Source: Bacteroidota bacterium (GTDB lineage Bacteria; Bacteroidota; Bacteroidia; Cytophagales; Cyclobacteriaceae). Taken from it: a DNA stretch of 64,000 bases. Each line of letters opens with the position of its first letter. Within the stretch, counting starts at the first letter, position 1. The DNA is taken from the NCBI GenBank assembly GCA_024280115.1, contig JAJRQT010000098.1, positions 1 to 64,000 on the forward strand. Direction: 5' to 3'. The notes under the pieces are model-generated. The model was given only the letters and a program-made list of their open reading frames with translations, had not been told where the DNA came from and searched no databases. Positions 1 through 9,077 of this stretch are shown here, in pieces. A program made the position numbers and the translations under genes.

Positions 1-74
1 AGCCTGTTTCCGTTTAGTCTGACATTGCAAAGCTAAAGAAGATTTTAAAATATGATTATTTTTAGAAAAATAAC

Positions 75-131
75 AGCCTCCTTTTTGTCCACTTGAACCA
101 ATCGACTCTAAAATAGCCTACTTTTTGTCCA
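75..131. repeat. Two direct copies of a 17-bp motif 40 bp apart
   Basis: The motif AGCCTcCTTTTTGTCCA (75-91) recurs as AGCCTaCTTTTTGTCCA (115-131) with one mismatch. Nothing else in 1-214 looks coding. The pair lies downstream of the 3' end of the minus-strand permease, so it belongs to whatever lies to the left of the window. It may be an operator pair or a degenerate repeat; function unknown. Confidence 0.4.
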
Positions 132-214
132 TTATACCGAAAATTTTATAATAGACCCTTCGTTTTTAAACAGGTCTAAATTACTTGGATTGAATGAAGA
201 CAAAAAAACTAATG

Positions 215-1999
215 TTAAAACAAGATTTCTCTATACCTGTATATTATTACGCACATTGCGACAGACAAATAAATCAGATTCACAGGTAATCCAATTCTTA
301 AAAAGTCCTTGAATTTATACCCCCCCGGTCCATAAATTATTAAATTAGTTTGATAGCTGATAGGTGTCAGGAATGCCGCTGAAGCCGCATATGCTATGGT
401 CAGAAAAAACGGATAACCATCGATCCCTAAGTTATTACTTATGGCATAGGCCAGTGGAAAAGAAATAGAAACAGCTCCTACATTTCCAATAAATGATGCC
501 AACAAATTAGTGATGACTAATAATCCTATTAAAATGGAGATATATCCATAAGGTTCTAGCAGAGTTATTATATTCATGGCAACTAAATTGCCAGCATCTG
601 TTTTAATAATTGCCTCTCCAACCGCCAAGGAGAATACCAGTATAATGATCATGTTCAAATCAAGTTCCCTCTTGACATCCCGGGCAGTTATCAGGTTAAA
701 ACCAATCATAATTGTTAAAATGATCATCAAGGCTGGAAATAAGGTTATCTTGCTAAATATCAATAGTATGACTGCACAAATAGCCATAAGCCCCAGCGCA
801 TAATACTTTTTATTCCCTGGTTTTACAATATCACGGAGCTTTGAAACCACAAAAAGATCTCTATATATTTCTACCCTGTCTCGAAAATCTGATCCTGTAT
901 ATAGCAGAAGTAAATCCCCTGCCTGCAATACAATATCACCGATTCTTCCACTAACCTTTTTTCCATTTCTATGTATCGCAATGATGGCCGCATTATACCT
1001 GTTCCTGAAATCGCTCTGTTTAACAGTTTCTCCGATCAAACTGGAAAAATTATTTAATACCGCTTCAACAATTTCAGCATTATCACTATCATATGATCTT
1101 GCTGTTGTTGGCAATCCAATCCCCGAATCAGAATTGATAAGATCCACAATATCTTTCGTATTGCCGGCAAAAAATAATGTGTCTCCCTCCGCCAAAATTT
1201 CTTCGGGCCCAACAGGAGAAATCATCCTGGAATCCCGAAGAATTTCAACAAGGTAAACGCCTTTCAGGTTCCTCATCCCAGCTTCAATTAAATTCTTCCC
1301 TATCAGTCTTGAATTTTTTAATAACCTGGTCTCTGCTATATATTCTCTTTTATTCTCAGAATAAGTTTTTAGAATATCCTTATGATCTGGAAGTAATTTG
1401 TGACCAACCAGTATTATGAACAATATACCGGATATCGTGACTGAGATTCCTATGATAAATAAATCTTCAAAAAGTAATGAAGGGTGGTTATTATCCTGCA
1501 AAAAACCATTGAGAACAAGAGTTGTTGATGTACCAATCAGTGTAATCATTCCTCCCATTATGGTGGCAAATGACAAAGGGATTAAAAGTTTTGACGGTGC
1601 TATATTATGTCTTTTACCCCAGTCCACCACATATGGGGTCATCAATGCCACCACAGGTGTATTATTAATAATAGAGCTCAAAACCGCAACCTGACTCATC
1701 ATTCTGAAAAGAAACCCCCTATAGGTATTGGCTTTCTTGAATACCGCATCAAATAAATTTTCCAATTGAAAATTTTTTCTCAATCCAGTTGTTATTAAAA
1801 TCAGCATTAATATACTCGCTATAGATTCGTTGGAGAAACCAGATAAAACCTCTGAGGGAGTAAGAATACCTGTTATAGAAAAGAGTAAAACAGCCAATAA
1901 AAAGCTTACAGATGCCTTTAAATATTCCTTGTAAATAAGTAAGAAAAGTAAAAAAACAACGAGAAGGACAAACCAGGGCTGAAAGTTTTCAGCAATCAT
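215..1999 (-). CDS. SLC13-type permease with two RCK_C (TrkA-C) domains
   Basis: A 594-residue inner-membrane transporter of the SLC13/DASS family (Na+- or H+-coupled uptake of sulfate, phosphate or dicarboxylates). Hydrophobic helices fill about residues 8-205 and 395-594. Between them lie two soluble TrkA-C-like domains (about 220-290 and 313-378), the arrangement known from SLC13 permeases with regulatory RCK_C domains. Conserved family turns are visible: NNTPVVALMTP near residue 112 and GNVGAVSISFP in the second half. The start is ATG at 1999. It stands alone, back to back with the small nuclease-domain gene at 2117. The substrate cannot be told from the sequence; sulfate is a common guess for this architecture. 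Confidence 0.85.
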   Translation of the reverse strand: MIAENFQPWFVLLVVFLLFLLIYKEYLKASVSFLLAVLLFSITGILTPSEVLSGFSNESIASILMLILITTGLRKNFQLENLFDAVFKKANTYRGFLFRMMSQVAVLSSIINNTPVVALMTPYVVDWGKRHNIAPSKLLIPLSFATIMGGMITLIGTSTTLVLNGFLQDNNHPSLLFEDLFIIGISVTISGILFIILVGHKLLPDHKDILKTYSENKREYIAETRLLKNSRLIGKNLIEAGMRNLKGVYLVEILRDSRMISPVGPEEILAEGDTLFFAGNTKDIVDLINSDSGIGLPTTARSYDSDNAEIVEAVLNNFSSLIGETVKQSDFRNRYNAAIIAIHRNGKKVSGRIGDIVLQAGDLLLLYTGSDFRDRVEIYRDLFVVSKLRDIVKPGNKKYYALGLMAICAVILLIFSKITLFPALMIILTIMIGFNLITARDVKRELDLNMIIILVFSLAVGEAIIKTDAGNLVAMNIITLLEPYGYISILIGLLVITNLLASFIGNVGAVSISFPLAYAISNNLGIDGYPFFLTIAYAASAAFLTPISYQTNLIIYGPGGYKFKDFLRIGLPVNLIYLSVAMCVIIYRYREILF

Positions 2000-2116
2000 A
2001 AGCTATAATTCTAAAAATACATTTCAAATAAATACATTTGAAGTTCAAGAATCAATATTTTTAAGTTTTAAATGATTCACACGAGATTGGTTTCTCACGA
2101 TTATTCATAAAATTTT

Positions 2117-2560
2117 ATGGAAGAATTAGTATTTCCTCCTTTTAATTACAAGCTCAGGAAGGAAAATGGGAAAGTTGCCATTTTTGATATCATAAGAAAA
2201 AAATATATAATCCTTGCCCCTGAAGAATGGGTTCGGCAGCATTTAATACATTTCTTCATCAATCAGCTTAACTATCCTAAATCATTGATTTCAGTTGAAG
2301 ATGGATTGAAAGTAAATAAAATGAAAAAGAGAAGCGATGTCCTTGTTTACGACCGACAGGGGAAAATATTTATGGTCGTTGAATGTAAATCTGCAAAGGT
2401 TAAATTAAACCAAAATGCCATGATTCAGCTCTCTACTTATAATCAAAAATATAATTCTGAATATATCGCACTTACAAATGGTTTACAGGTTTATGTCTGT
2501 AAGATGGACTATGAAAATAAAATGGTTGACTACCTGGAGCAGTTTCCTCTGCTCAAATAA
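2117..2560 (+). CDS. Stand-alone HsdR_N-like nuclease domain protein
   Basis: 147 residues matching the N-terminal nuclease domain of type I restriction R subunits (HSDR_N_2 type) without the helicase motor. A PD-(D/E)XK-like core is visible: the D of KRSDVLVYD (about residue 74) followed by VVECKSAK (about residue 88-95), that is D-x13-E-x-K, so the catalytic residues look intact. No HsdM or HsdS gene is adjacent, so this is not part of a restriction system here; small proteins of this kind are widespread in Bacteroidota and their role is not established. ATG start after an AT-rich leader; it ends one base before a strong hairpin shared with the convergent gene. Confidence 0.75.
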   Translation: MEELVFPPFNYKLRKENGKVAIFDIIRKKYIILAPEEWVRQHLIHFFINQLNYPKSLISVEDGLKVNKMKKRSDVLVYDRQGKIFMVVECKSAKVKLNQNAMIQLSTYNQKYNSEYIALTNGLQVYVCKMDYENKMVDYLEQFPLLK

Positions 2561-2586
2561 AAAAGGCCGGAAAACCGGCCCTTTTA
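2561..2586. terminator. Bidirectional hairpin terminator
   Basis: GGCCGG-AAAA-CCGGCC (2565-2580) flanked by A4 on the left and T4 on the right, so a U tract follows the stem on either strand. It sits between the convergent nuclease-domain gene (ends 2560) and the decarboxylase operon (ends 2610). Confidence 0.85.
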
Positions 2587-2609
2587 AATACACTTTTTAA
2601 CCTTCTATG

Positions 2610-3950
2610 CTAAGCAAGAAAACTCAGTAATATACCCGCAGCAACCGCCGATCCTATTACACCGGCAACATTTGGCGCCATAGCGTGCATGAGCAGGTGG
2701 TTGGTTGGGTCCGCTTTTAAACCCTCATTTTGAACCACGCGCGCGCTATCAGGAACAGCAGATACCCCTGCAGCACCAACCAATGGATTAATTTTTTTCC
2801 CTTCGCTTAAGAATAAATTCATCACTTTAGCAAAAATAAGTCCTCCCGCTGTGGCAATCATAAATGAAATTGCACCCAAAATAAATATCAGCATCGACTC
2901 TGAGGTCAGAAAAACATCTGCCTGAGTGGAAGCTCCTACAGTGAGGCCAAGAAGTATGGTCACAATGTCGATCAAGGAATTTCTTGCGGTATTGGCCAGC
3001 CTCTCTGTGACTCCGGATTCCTTCAAAATATTACCAAAAAACAACATACCTAACAGTGGTAATGCACTTGGTGATATAAATGTTGTCAATAGCAACCCTA
3101 TAATAGGAAACATGATCTTTTCAAGCTTAGAAACTGCTCTTGGCGGCCTCATCCTTATTTTCCTTTCCCTTTCAGAGGTTAGGAGTTTCATAATTGGAGG
3201 TTGAATCACAGGTACCAAAGCCATATAAGAATAAGCAGCAATTGCAATCGGGCCAATCAGGTTTTTCACTGTTGTTCCATCTGCCAATATATTTATTCCA
3301 TTAGCTAATTTGGATGATAGAAAAATGGCCGTAGGTCCATCTGCACCACCAATAATCCCTATTGCCCCGGCCTCAGGTGAACTAAAACCCAGCGCAAGCG
3401 CACCTAAAAATGTGAGAAATATGCCTATCTGTGCAGCAGCACCAAGTAATACCAGTCGCGGATTACTGATCAATGACGAAAAATCTGTCATGGCTCCAAT
3501 ACCGAGAAAGATCAGTGGAGGATATACACCTTTCACCACTCCCATATACAAATAGCTCAACACGCTGCCATTCTCATAAATACCAACCTGTAATCCTGCA
3601 TTGAGTAAAAATGGAATATTACCAATTAATACACCGGTACCAATAGGCACCAGCAATAGCGGTTCATAGTCATATTTTATTGCCAGAAAAATAAAAAGAA
3701 GCCCGACAAAAATCATGGCCACATGACCAATAGTGACATTTTTAAATCCTGTATATTTCAAAAAAGTTTCAATTCCACGAACGACTCCACTTTTCTCCTG
3801 AGCTAACTCTGTGGAATGATTGACTGATTCTACCTTCGTGATTTCATTTGACAAATTCACAGAATGTTCTTCTGAGTTACCATTCATGAAGAAGGAGAAT
3901 AGTATGGAAAGAATCGCTATGATTCCTATTACTGTTATTAATCTTTTCAT
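2610..3950 (-). CDS. Na+-translocating decarboxylase beta subunit (OadB/MmdB family)
   Basis: A 446-residue polytopic membrane protein, the ion-pumping subunit that decarboxylates carboxybiotin and exports Na+. The family motif GGADGPTAIFLSSKLA (about residue 202-217) and the C-terminal NHLLMHAMAPNVAGVIG segment are clear. Relative to the usual family core it carries an N-terminal extension of about 60 residues containing its own hydrophobic helix (residues 3-23) and a polar linker. It is the last gene of the operon, 7 bp downstream of the biotin-carrier gene, with a shared terminator after it. Oxaloacetate, methylmalonyl-CoA and glutaconyl-CoA decarboxylases share this subunit; the neighbouring epimerase favours methylmalonyl-CoA. 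Confidence 0.9.
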   Translation of the reverse strand: MKRLITVIGIIAILSILFSFFMNGNSEEHSVNLSNEITKVESVNHSTELAQEKSGVVRGIETFLKYTGFKNVTIGHVAMIFVGLLFIFLAIKYDYEPLLLVPIGTGVLIGNIPFLLNAGLQVGIYENGSVLSYLYMGVVKGVYPPLIFLGIGAMTDFSSLISNPRLVLLGAAAQIGIFLTFLGALALGFSSPEAGAIGIIGGADGPTAIFLSSKLANGINILADGTTVKNLIGPIAIAAYSYMALVPVIQPPIMKLLTSERERKIRMRPPRAVSKLEKIMFPIIGLLLTTFISPSALPLLGMLFFGNILKESGVTERLANTARNSLIDIVTILLGLTVGASTQADVFLTSESMLIFILGAISFMIATAGGLIFAKVMNLFLSEGKKINPLVGAAGVSAVPDSARVVQNEGLKADPTNHLLMHAMAPNVAGVIGSAVAAGILLSFLA

Positions 3951-3957
3951 GAGTAAA

Positions 3958-4374
3958 TTATTCGATTTCTGCTAATATATCGCCCTGCAAAACTGAATCA
4001 CCTTCAGAGACGAGAACTTTATTTACTACGCCGTCCTTTTCAGCTAAAATGTTGTTTTCCATCTTCATTGCTTCCAGGATAAGAATTGCCTGTCCTTTTT
4101 TTACTTCATCTCCCTCTTTCACAATAAGTTTAAAAATAGTCCCAGGAAGTGGCGCCACTACCTTACTCAAGCCCGAGGCAGGTTTTGGTTTTTCCTCCTT
4201 GGTTTGAACTGGCTTAGATCTGATCAATTTTGGGGTTTTAGTTGTCTTTACTTCCGCTTCGAGCTCCACCTGATAGATTGAGCCGTTAACATCAATTTCT
4301 GCAATATTATCCTCAAACGAATTTATTTGTACTTCATATTCGTTTCCCCGAATAGTGAATTTGAACTTTTTCAT
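3958..4374 (-). CDS. Biotin carrier protein of the Na+-pumping decarboxylase
   Basis: 138 residues. The C-terminal 70 form a biotinyl domain with the biotinylation motif LEAMKMENN (lysine about residue 105). The N-terminal half (1-70) is a small beta-rich domain followed by a Pro/Lys/Thr-rich linker (about 47-68), the build of a swinging-arm carrier such as MmdC. It should shuttle carboxyl groups from the soluble carboxyltransferase to the membrane beta subunit. Only 2 bp separate it from the upstream gamma subunit gene, so the two are co-transcribed and probably translationally coupled. Confidence 0.9.
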   Translation of the reverse strand: MKKFKFTIRGNEYEVQINSFEDNIAEIDVNGSIYQVELEAEVKTTKTPKLIRSKPVQTKEEKPKPASGLSKVVAPLPGTIFKLIVKEGDEVKKGQAILILEAMKMENNILAEKDGVVNKVLVSEGDSVLQGDILAEIE

Positions 4375-4376
4375 AT

Positions 4377-4763
4377 TTAAAATCTTCTATTAAGACCTTT
4401 TGTTACATTATATATTTTTGAACTCCATGGTGAATATCTTTTAGATATTTTTCTGATGGTAAGTACTGTTTTCTCATCATCATGCATTTCATTAAAAAAC
4501 AAATGCAATGCCGTGCTAATGGCCGCACTCACCTCCCCTGTAATTGTTATATCATCGATTACTTCTTCCCGCAAACCTTGCCTTTTTAACTTTCGTTTTA
4601 ATTCCCTCTTAGTTATATAAGTTAATAACATCGGGATATACTGAAAAACAAAATAGAGTGCAATAAGCGCTACAAAAACAATCACGTAACCTACAAAGGC
4701 GAGTGTGGTAAATTCCGATGTTATCCTTGATAAATCGAAAACTACTTCTCCTAATAAACTCAT
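4377..4763 (-). CDS. OadG-family decarboxylase gamma subunit
   Basis: 128 residues with one strong transmembrane helix (about 20-45) and a basic cytoplasmic tail ending SPWSSKIYNVTKGLNRRF. Its size, single helix and position between carboxyltransferase and biotin carrier fit the gamma subunit (OadG/MmdD-like) that anchors and assembles the complex. The sequence itself is poorly conserved in this family, so the call leans on context. Homologues in Bacteroidota commonly carry the same tryptophan/lysine-rich tail. ATG start at 4763, 11 bp after the stop of the carboxyltransferase gene. Confidence 0.75.
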   Translation of the reverse strand: MSLLGEVVFDLSRITSEFTTLAFVGYVIVFVALIALYFVFQYIPMLLTYITKRELKRKLKRQGLREEVIDDITITGEVSAAISTALHLFFNEMHDDEKTVLTIRKISKRYSPWSSKIYNVTKGLNRRF

Positions 4764-4774
4764 CTTGTTTAGAT

Positions 4775-6334
4775 TTATAATGGAATATTCGAGTGTTTCT
4801 TAGGAGGATTATAATCCTTCTTCGTCGCCAGTGTTTGTAAAGCTCTTATGATCCTGAACCTTGTATTTCTGGGTTCAATAATATCATCAATGAATCCATA
4901 TTTCGCTGCCTGATATGGGTTTGCAAACCTTTCCTCATATTCAGATTCTTTCTCCTGGATGAATTTAGATCTTTCCCCCGCATCTTCAATTTTACTAATC
5001 TTTCTGCCTTCCAATACTTCGACAGCTCCCTTTGCCCCCATTACGGCAATTTCTGCTGTTGGCCAAGCATAATTGATATCTCCTCTGAGTTGTTTACAAC
5101 TCATTACATCGTGTGCCCCACCATATGACTTCCTAAGCGTGATTGTCACTTTTGGTACGGTAGCCTCGCCATAAGCAAAAAGCAACTTCGCTCCATGAAT
5201 GATGATTCCACCAAGCTCTTGACTACTACCCGGTAAGAATCCGGGAACGTCCACAAGTGTTACAATCGGAATATTAAATGAATCGCAAAACCTCACAAAA
5301 CGCGCCGCTTTCCTGGAAGCGTTGATATCCAGGACGCCCGCCAAATAGTTGGGTTGATTGGCCACAATGCCTGCCGGAGCGCCATTGAACCTTGCAAATC
5401 CTATTACAATGTTTTTGGCAAAATTTCGCTGAACCTCAAAAAATTCATTTTCATCAGCAATCGTATGGATAACATCTGTCACATCATAAGGCTTGTTAGG
5501 ATTCTCAGGAATAATCTCATTTAAATCATCTTCAAGCCTGTCTATAGGATCATTGTTTTCTATAATAGGAGGTTCTTCCAGGTTATTAGAAGGTAAATAA
5601 CTCAATAATTTTCTAATGAGCATCATTCCTTCTTCTTCATCATTTACAAGAAAATGTGAAATTCCAGACTTTGTGGAATGCACATTGGCACCACCGAGTT
5701 CTTCAGTGGTAATTTCTTCTCCCGTAACTGTTTTTACAACCTTAGGACCAGTCACAAACATATAACTTGACTTATCGCTCATCAAGATGAAATCTGTTAA
5801 AGCTGGTGAATAAACAGCTCCTCCGGCACAGGGGCCATAAATGGCGGAAATCTGGGGGATCACACCACTCGCCATAATATTTCGCTGAAAAATCTCAGCA
5901 TAACCCGCTAAACTTCTAACACCTTCCTGGATTCTTGCACCTCCACTATCATTCAAACCGATGACCGGGACCCCAACCTTCATGGCCTGATCCATAATTT
6001 TACAAATTTTATTTGCAAAAGTTTCTGAAAGGGACCCACCGAAAACCGTGAAATCCTGAGCAAAAACATAAACTACACGACCATCAATTGTTCCATGGCC
6101 AGTTACTACCCCATCAGAAAGAAACTGCTGTTTGTCCATTCCGAATGATTTCGTCCTATGGGTCACAAACATATCAAACTCCTCAAAGCTATCTTCATCG
6201 AGCAGCATATCAATTCGTTCCCTGGCAGTAAACTTTCCTTTTTTGTGTTGAGAATCAATCCTTTTCTCTCCACCTCCGAGGCGTGCCTGCCCTCTTTTTT
6301 CTATGAGTTCATTAACTCTATCTTGATTTTTCAT
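4775..6334 (-). CDS. Acyl-CoA carboxylase/decarboxylase carboxyltransferase subunit (MmdA/PccB-like)
   Basis: 519 residues, normal length for the carboxyltransferase that moves CO2 between an acyl-CoA and biotin. Two crotonase-like halves are seen: the N half has [11 protein letters not shown] (about 126-136) and [15 protein letters not shown] (about 167-181), the oxyanion-hole and acyl-CoA site; the C half has [24 protein letters not shown] and [11 protein letters not shown], the biotin side. Because OadB- and OadG-like subunits are encoded just downstream and no biotin carboxylase is present, it most likely works as the alpha subunit of a Na+-pumping decarboxylase rather than as propionyl-CoA carboxylase. 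Second gene of the operon, 20 bp after the epimerase. Confidence 0.9.
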   Translation of the reverse strand: MKNQDRVNELIEKRGQARLGGGEKRIDSQHKKGKFTARERIDMLLDEDSFEEFDMFVTHRTKSFGMDKQQFLSDGVVTGHGTIDGRVVYVFAQDFTVFGGSLSETFANKICKIMDQAMKVGVPVIGLNDSGGARIQEGVRSLAGYAEIFQRNIMASGVIPQISAIYGPCAGGAVYSPALTDFILMSDKSSYMFVTGPKVVKTVTGEEITTEELGGANVHSTKSGISHFLVNDEEEGMMLIRKLLSYLPSNNLEEPPIIENNDPIDRLEDDLNEIIPENPNKPYDVTDVIHTIADENEFFEVQRNFAKNIVIGFARFNGAPAGIVANQPNYLAGVLDINASRKAARFVRFCDSFNIPIVTLVDVPGFLPGSSQELGGIIIHGAKLLFAYGEATVPKVTITLRKSYGGAHDVMSCKQLRGDINYAWPTAEIAVMGAKGAVEVLEGRKISKIEDAGERSKFIQEKESEYEERFANPYQAAKYGFIDDIIEPRNTRFRIIRALQTLATKKDYNPPKKHSNIPL

Positions 6335-6354
6335 ATCTAACCTATTGGTTATTT

Positions 6355-6765
6355 TTATTTTTCTGGATTCTCACATAATTCAGTCAAAACACCATGTGTT
6401 GACTTTGGATGCAGGAAGGCAATATTAAGCCCTTCTGCGCCCCTTCTTGGTTGTTCGTCTATCAACCTCACTCCTTTGTCTTTTACTTCATCAAGCGCTT
6501 CCTGCAACCCTTCTACTGCAAAGGCCATATGGTGTATTCCCTGTCCCTTTTTTTCAATAAATTTTCCTATCGGACCATCGGGTGATGTTGATTCAAGTAA
6601 TTCAATTTTAGTCTGCCCTACCTTGAAAAATGCTGTTTTTACTTTCTGATCCTTTACTTCTTCAATCGAATAACACTTAAAACCCAACACTTTTTCATAA
6701 TATTTGATCGACTCTTCGAGATTTACTACTGCAATTCCTAGATGCTCAATGTGCGTTGCTTTCAT
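6355..6765 (-). CDS. mce: Methylmalonyl-CoA epimerase
   Basis: 136 residues from ATG at 6765; the frame is open to 6882 but the extra N-terminal 39 residues do not resemble the family. It is a vicinal-oxygen-chelate protein that interconverts the R and S forms of methylmalonyl-CoA. Metal ligands are visible in HIEHLGIAV (N-terminus), HHMAFAV (about residue 83-89) and LTELCE at the C-terminus. As first gene of the decarboxylase operon it supplies the stereoisomer needed by mutase or decarboxylase and is the best clue to the complex's substrate. No mutase gene lies in this window. Confidence 0.9.
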   Translation of the reverse strand: MKATHIEHLGIAVVNLEESIKYYEKVLGFKCYSIEEVKDQKVKTAFFKVGQTKIELLESTSPDGPIGKFIEKKGQGIHHMAFAVEGLQEALDEVKDKGVRLIDEQPRRGAEGLNIAFLHPKSTHGVLTELCENPEK

Positions 6766-6950
6766 AATAAAATGTAATTGATATTTGTCCCAAATTCGGG
6801 AGTGCAAAATTCCTGAAACAGGGAATATTATAAAATGATTATAGTCACTTTTCAGCATGATAATAATTTGCTTTTGTAACAATTATCACTTGTCTGAAAT
6901 TCTCGAATTTATTATTGAATTTATTATTGGCATCATTTTTTAGTTGGTTA

Positions 6951-6980
6951 CAAAAATAGTGCAAGAATCTTTCTACCAAA
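6951..6980 (-). promoter_or_regulatory. Candidate Bacteroidota-type promoter for the mce-decarboxylase operon
   Basis: On the minus strand TTTG (6977-6980) lies 18 bp before TATTTTTG (6951-6958), matching the -33 TTG / -7 TAnnTTTG pattern of the Bacteroidota housekeeping sigma factor. It would give a leader of about 180 nt before the mce start. The rest of the 439-bp gap 6766-7204 shows nothing recognisable. Pattern match only. Confidence 0.35.
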
Positions 6981-7204
6981 ATCTCAAAACCATTCTCACC
7001 TCAACAGTCGTACCCTCAAATATAATGAGCATAATTTGGATAAAATCATAGGTTTTGTTCTGCCCAAGACAAAAATATGACCGTTAAAATAAACATACTG
7101 CCAATGATATGCGTCTAATGTATTGCCAGACAAAGTAAAAACCGACTTAATAATTAAATATAATCTTACTACATTTATACTCAGCAAGCTTAACAATATA
7201 ATAT

Positions 7205-7885
7205 ATGAACAATCAGAGCAACATTTGGTATTTTGAAGATATAGACCTTTACAATATACTTTGCCCACACAAAGTGCCTTCCATGCAGGAAAAGCACGCC
7301 TTTCATAAATATAAAAAAGATGCATTTATCTATTTTGAAGATGAGCAATCAGATTATATTTATCTGATTGCCGAAGGGCGCGTAAAAATTGGCAGCTATA
7401 TGGAAGACGGTCACGAAGTGACTAAAGCAATATTGTCGGCTGGAGAATTATTTGGAGAACTCGCTCTTATAAGCCAGGAAAAACGAGCAGATTTCGCCCA
7501 AGCCATGGATGACAACACACAAATTTGTCCCATGAATATTAATGAAATGAAAGAATTAATGGCTCAAAACAAAGCCCTTAATCTTAAAATCTACAAACTT
7601 TTAGGGCTTAGATTTAAAAAGCTTGAAAGGAAAGTAGAATCCTTGGTCTTTAAAGATTCCAGAACGAGAATTGTAGAATTCCTTAGAGACTGGGCGAATG
7701 AAAAAGGCAAAAAGGTGGGTTTTGAGACAATGATGAAAAACTATCTGACGCATAAAGACATTGCTTCACTCACAGGAACAAGCCGCCAGACGGTCACTAC
7801 CATTTTGAATGAACTCAAAGAAAAAAATATCATTAATTTCGACCGTCGCAGAATCTTGGTAAGGGATATGGAAAAGCTAGTTTAG
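7205..7885 (+). CDS. Crp/Fnr-family transcriptional regulator
   Basis: 226 residues: a cyclic-nucleotide-binding-like beta barrel (about 30-140, with the turn GELFGELALI near residue 82) and a C-terminal winged helix (about 155-222) whose recognition helix is in LTGTSRQTVTTILNELK. The N-terminus has one cysteine (LCPHK) but not the four-cysteine set of an iron-sulfur Fnr, so the signal is unknown. It is divergent from the mce-decarboxylase operon and ends tail to tail with the next gene, overlapping it by 4 bp. Local control of the divergent operon is possible but no operator was identified. Confidence 0.85.
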   Translation: MNNQSNIWYFEDIDLYNILCPHKVPSMQEKHAFHKYKKDAFIYFEDEQSDYIYLIAEGRVKIGSYMEDGHEVTKAILSAGELFGELALISQEKRADFAQAMDDNTQICPMNINEMKELMAQNKALNLKIYKLLGLRFKKLERKVESLVFKDSRTRIVEFLRDWANEKGKKVGFETMMKNYLTHKDIASLTGTSRQTVTTILNELKEKNIINFDRRRILVRDMEKLV

Positions 7886-8490
7886 GACAATAGGTAGTCT
7901 CGGGCTTTCCCCTTTATATCATCTATTACATCGATATCATTGAGTTCAGTGAGCAATGCATAAGAAAGATTTAGTCTTTTTATGTCATTGATTGTATCTG
8001 ATAAAACTTCAGAAGAGCTCCATTTCTTATTTTGAAACAATTCTAAATTTGCAGATTTCATCCCAATAAGATAATATCCTCCATCCTGCGAAGGGCCTAT
8101 TACGAGATCATGATTATCCAATAATTTGAAGGCATTGAGAATAATACCTTTTGTCAAATCATATATATCAGACCCAATCAAACAAACTTTGCTATGTGAT
8201 CCTTGGAGAGCATCTTGAATTGCATAGTGCATACGTTGACCGAGATCATCGCCCTTTTGCACGGTCTTGATGTAGGCATCATTATCCCAAATATCGTCCC
8301 CCTCCACATCATCTGAATAACAAACTTGCTTGCCCATTTTTAAGTCTTTAATTTCCCTGTTTAATCTCTCCTGAAGTTTCATGTACACAGACAGTGCTTT
8401 TGGCGCGCCTATAGATTGGGCTAATCTGGATTTTACTTTCCCCAATATCGGATTCTTAACAAAAATGATAAGCACCTCTTTTTCTCTCAT
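7882..8490 (-). CDS. TIGR04282-type glycosyltransferase-like protein (DUF2064)
   Basis: 202 residues from the ATG at 8490 (a TTG two codons upstream is less likely). A compact GT-A-like nucleotidyl/glycosyl transferase with the N-terminal FVKNPILGKVKSRLA signature, a DDVEGDD acidic patch, LIGSDIYDL (about residue 104) and GPSQDGGYYLIG (about 134-145). These are hallmarks of the DUF2064/TIGR04282 family, some members of which are linked to arsenosugar synthesis. No arsenic or radical SAM partner is next door, so the substrate is open. It converges on the Crp/Fnr gene with a 4-bp overlap of 3' ends. Confidence 0.75.
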   Translation of the reverse strand: MREKEVLIIFVKNPILGKVKSRLAQSIGAPKALSVYMKLQERLNREIKDLKMGKQVCYSDDVEGDDIWDNDAYIKTVQKGDDLGQRMHYAIQDALQGSHSKVCLIGSDIYDLTKGIILNAFKLLDNHDLVIGPSQDGGYYLIGMKSANLELFQNKKWSSSEVLSDTINDIKRLNLSYALLTELNDIDVIDDIKGKARDYLLS

Positions 8491-8687
8491 ATACAAATAA
8501 GGATTGTCGTTAGAATGACCGGTTGCTATTTATTTCCATTTAAACTAAATTTAATAACATCTATTTAAAAAATTATCTAAACAATGTAATTAACTTTACG
8601 TTTAATTAATTACTAATCATAAATCGAAGATCTTAAAATTGGCTTGATTATTGTGCTTAATTAATTGAAAAATTAGCGTATGGAATA

Positions 8688-9062
8688 ATGAAATTATACT
8701 TAACCATTCTTACCATTCTATTTTTTACTCAACTTTCTTTCGGTCAGGAAAGATCCATCCAAAACGATAATAGAGACTTACCGAAATTAAGTACCGAGAG
8801 CTTACAGATAGAAACAGGTGTGGAATTGTATCCAAATCCCACAAGTGATTTTCTGAATATCACATTGAAAAATTCTATATTAAAAGATGTTAAGTTTGAA
8901 ATGTACAATATCATTGGAAATAAAATGGATATAGATCTGGATGTTGTAAATTCCAAAAATTATAAAATCAACGTTAAAGAGTTTCACTCAGGGTATTATT
9001 TGTTGATCATAACTGATCCTATTACCCGTTTTAACAAAGCATTCAAATTCCGAATTCAGTAA
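8688..9062 (+). CDS. Minimal secreted protein consisting mostly of a T9SS (Por) sorting domain
   Basis: 124 residues: a Sec signal peptide (1-19, cut likely after SFGQ), about 27 polar residues, then a complete type-A Por secretion tail from about residue 49 to the end (VELYPNPTSDFLNIT, YNIIGNKM, FHSGYYLLIITD). The family motif order for T9SS substrates is intact, but there is almost no passenger domain. The gene is monocistronic, preceded by about 190 bp of AT-rich DNA with no visible ribosome-binding site. It may be a small secreted peptide, a surface-anchored stub, or the 3' remnant of a larger T9SS substrate that regained a signal peptide. Confidence 0.8.
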   Translation: MKLYLTILTILFFTQLSFGQERSIQNDNRDLPKLSTESLQIETGVELYPNPTSDFLNITLKNSILKDVKFEMYNIIGNKMDIDLDVVNSKNYKINVKEFHSGYYLLIITDPITRFNKAFKFRIQ

Positions 9063-9077
9063 GAATCATTCCGCTTT

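Noticed and set aside
6766-6882. 39-residue N-terminal extension of methylmalonyl-CoA epimerase
   Set aside because: The family starts at the HIEHLGIAV segment just after ATG 6765; the extension has no similarity and a reasonable upstream promoter exists.
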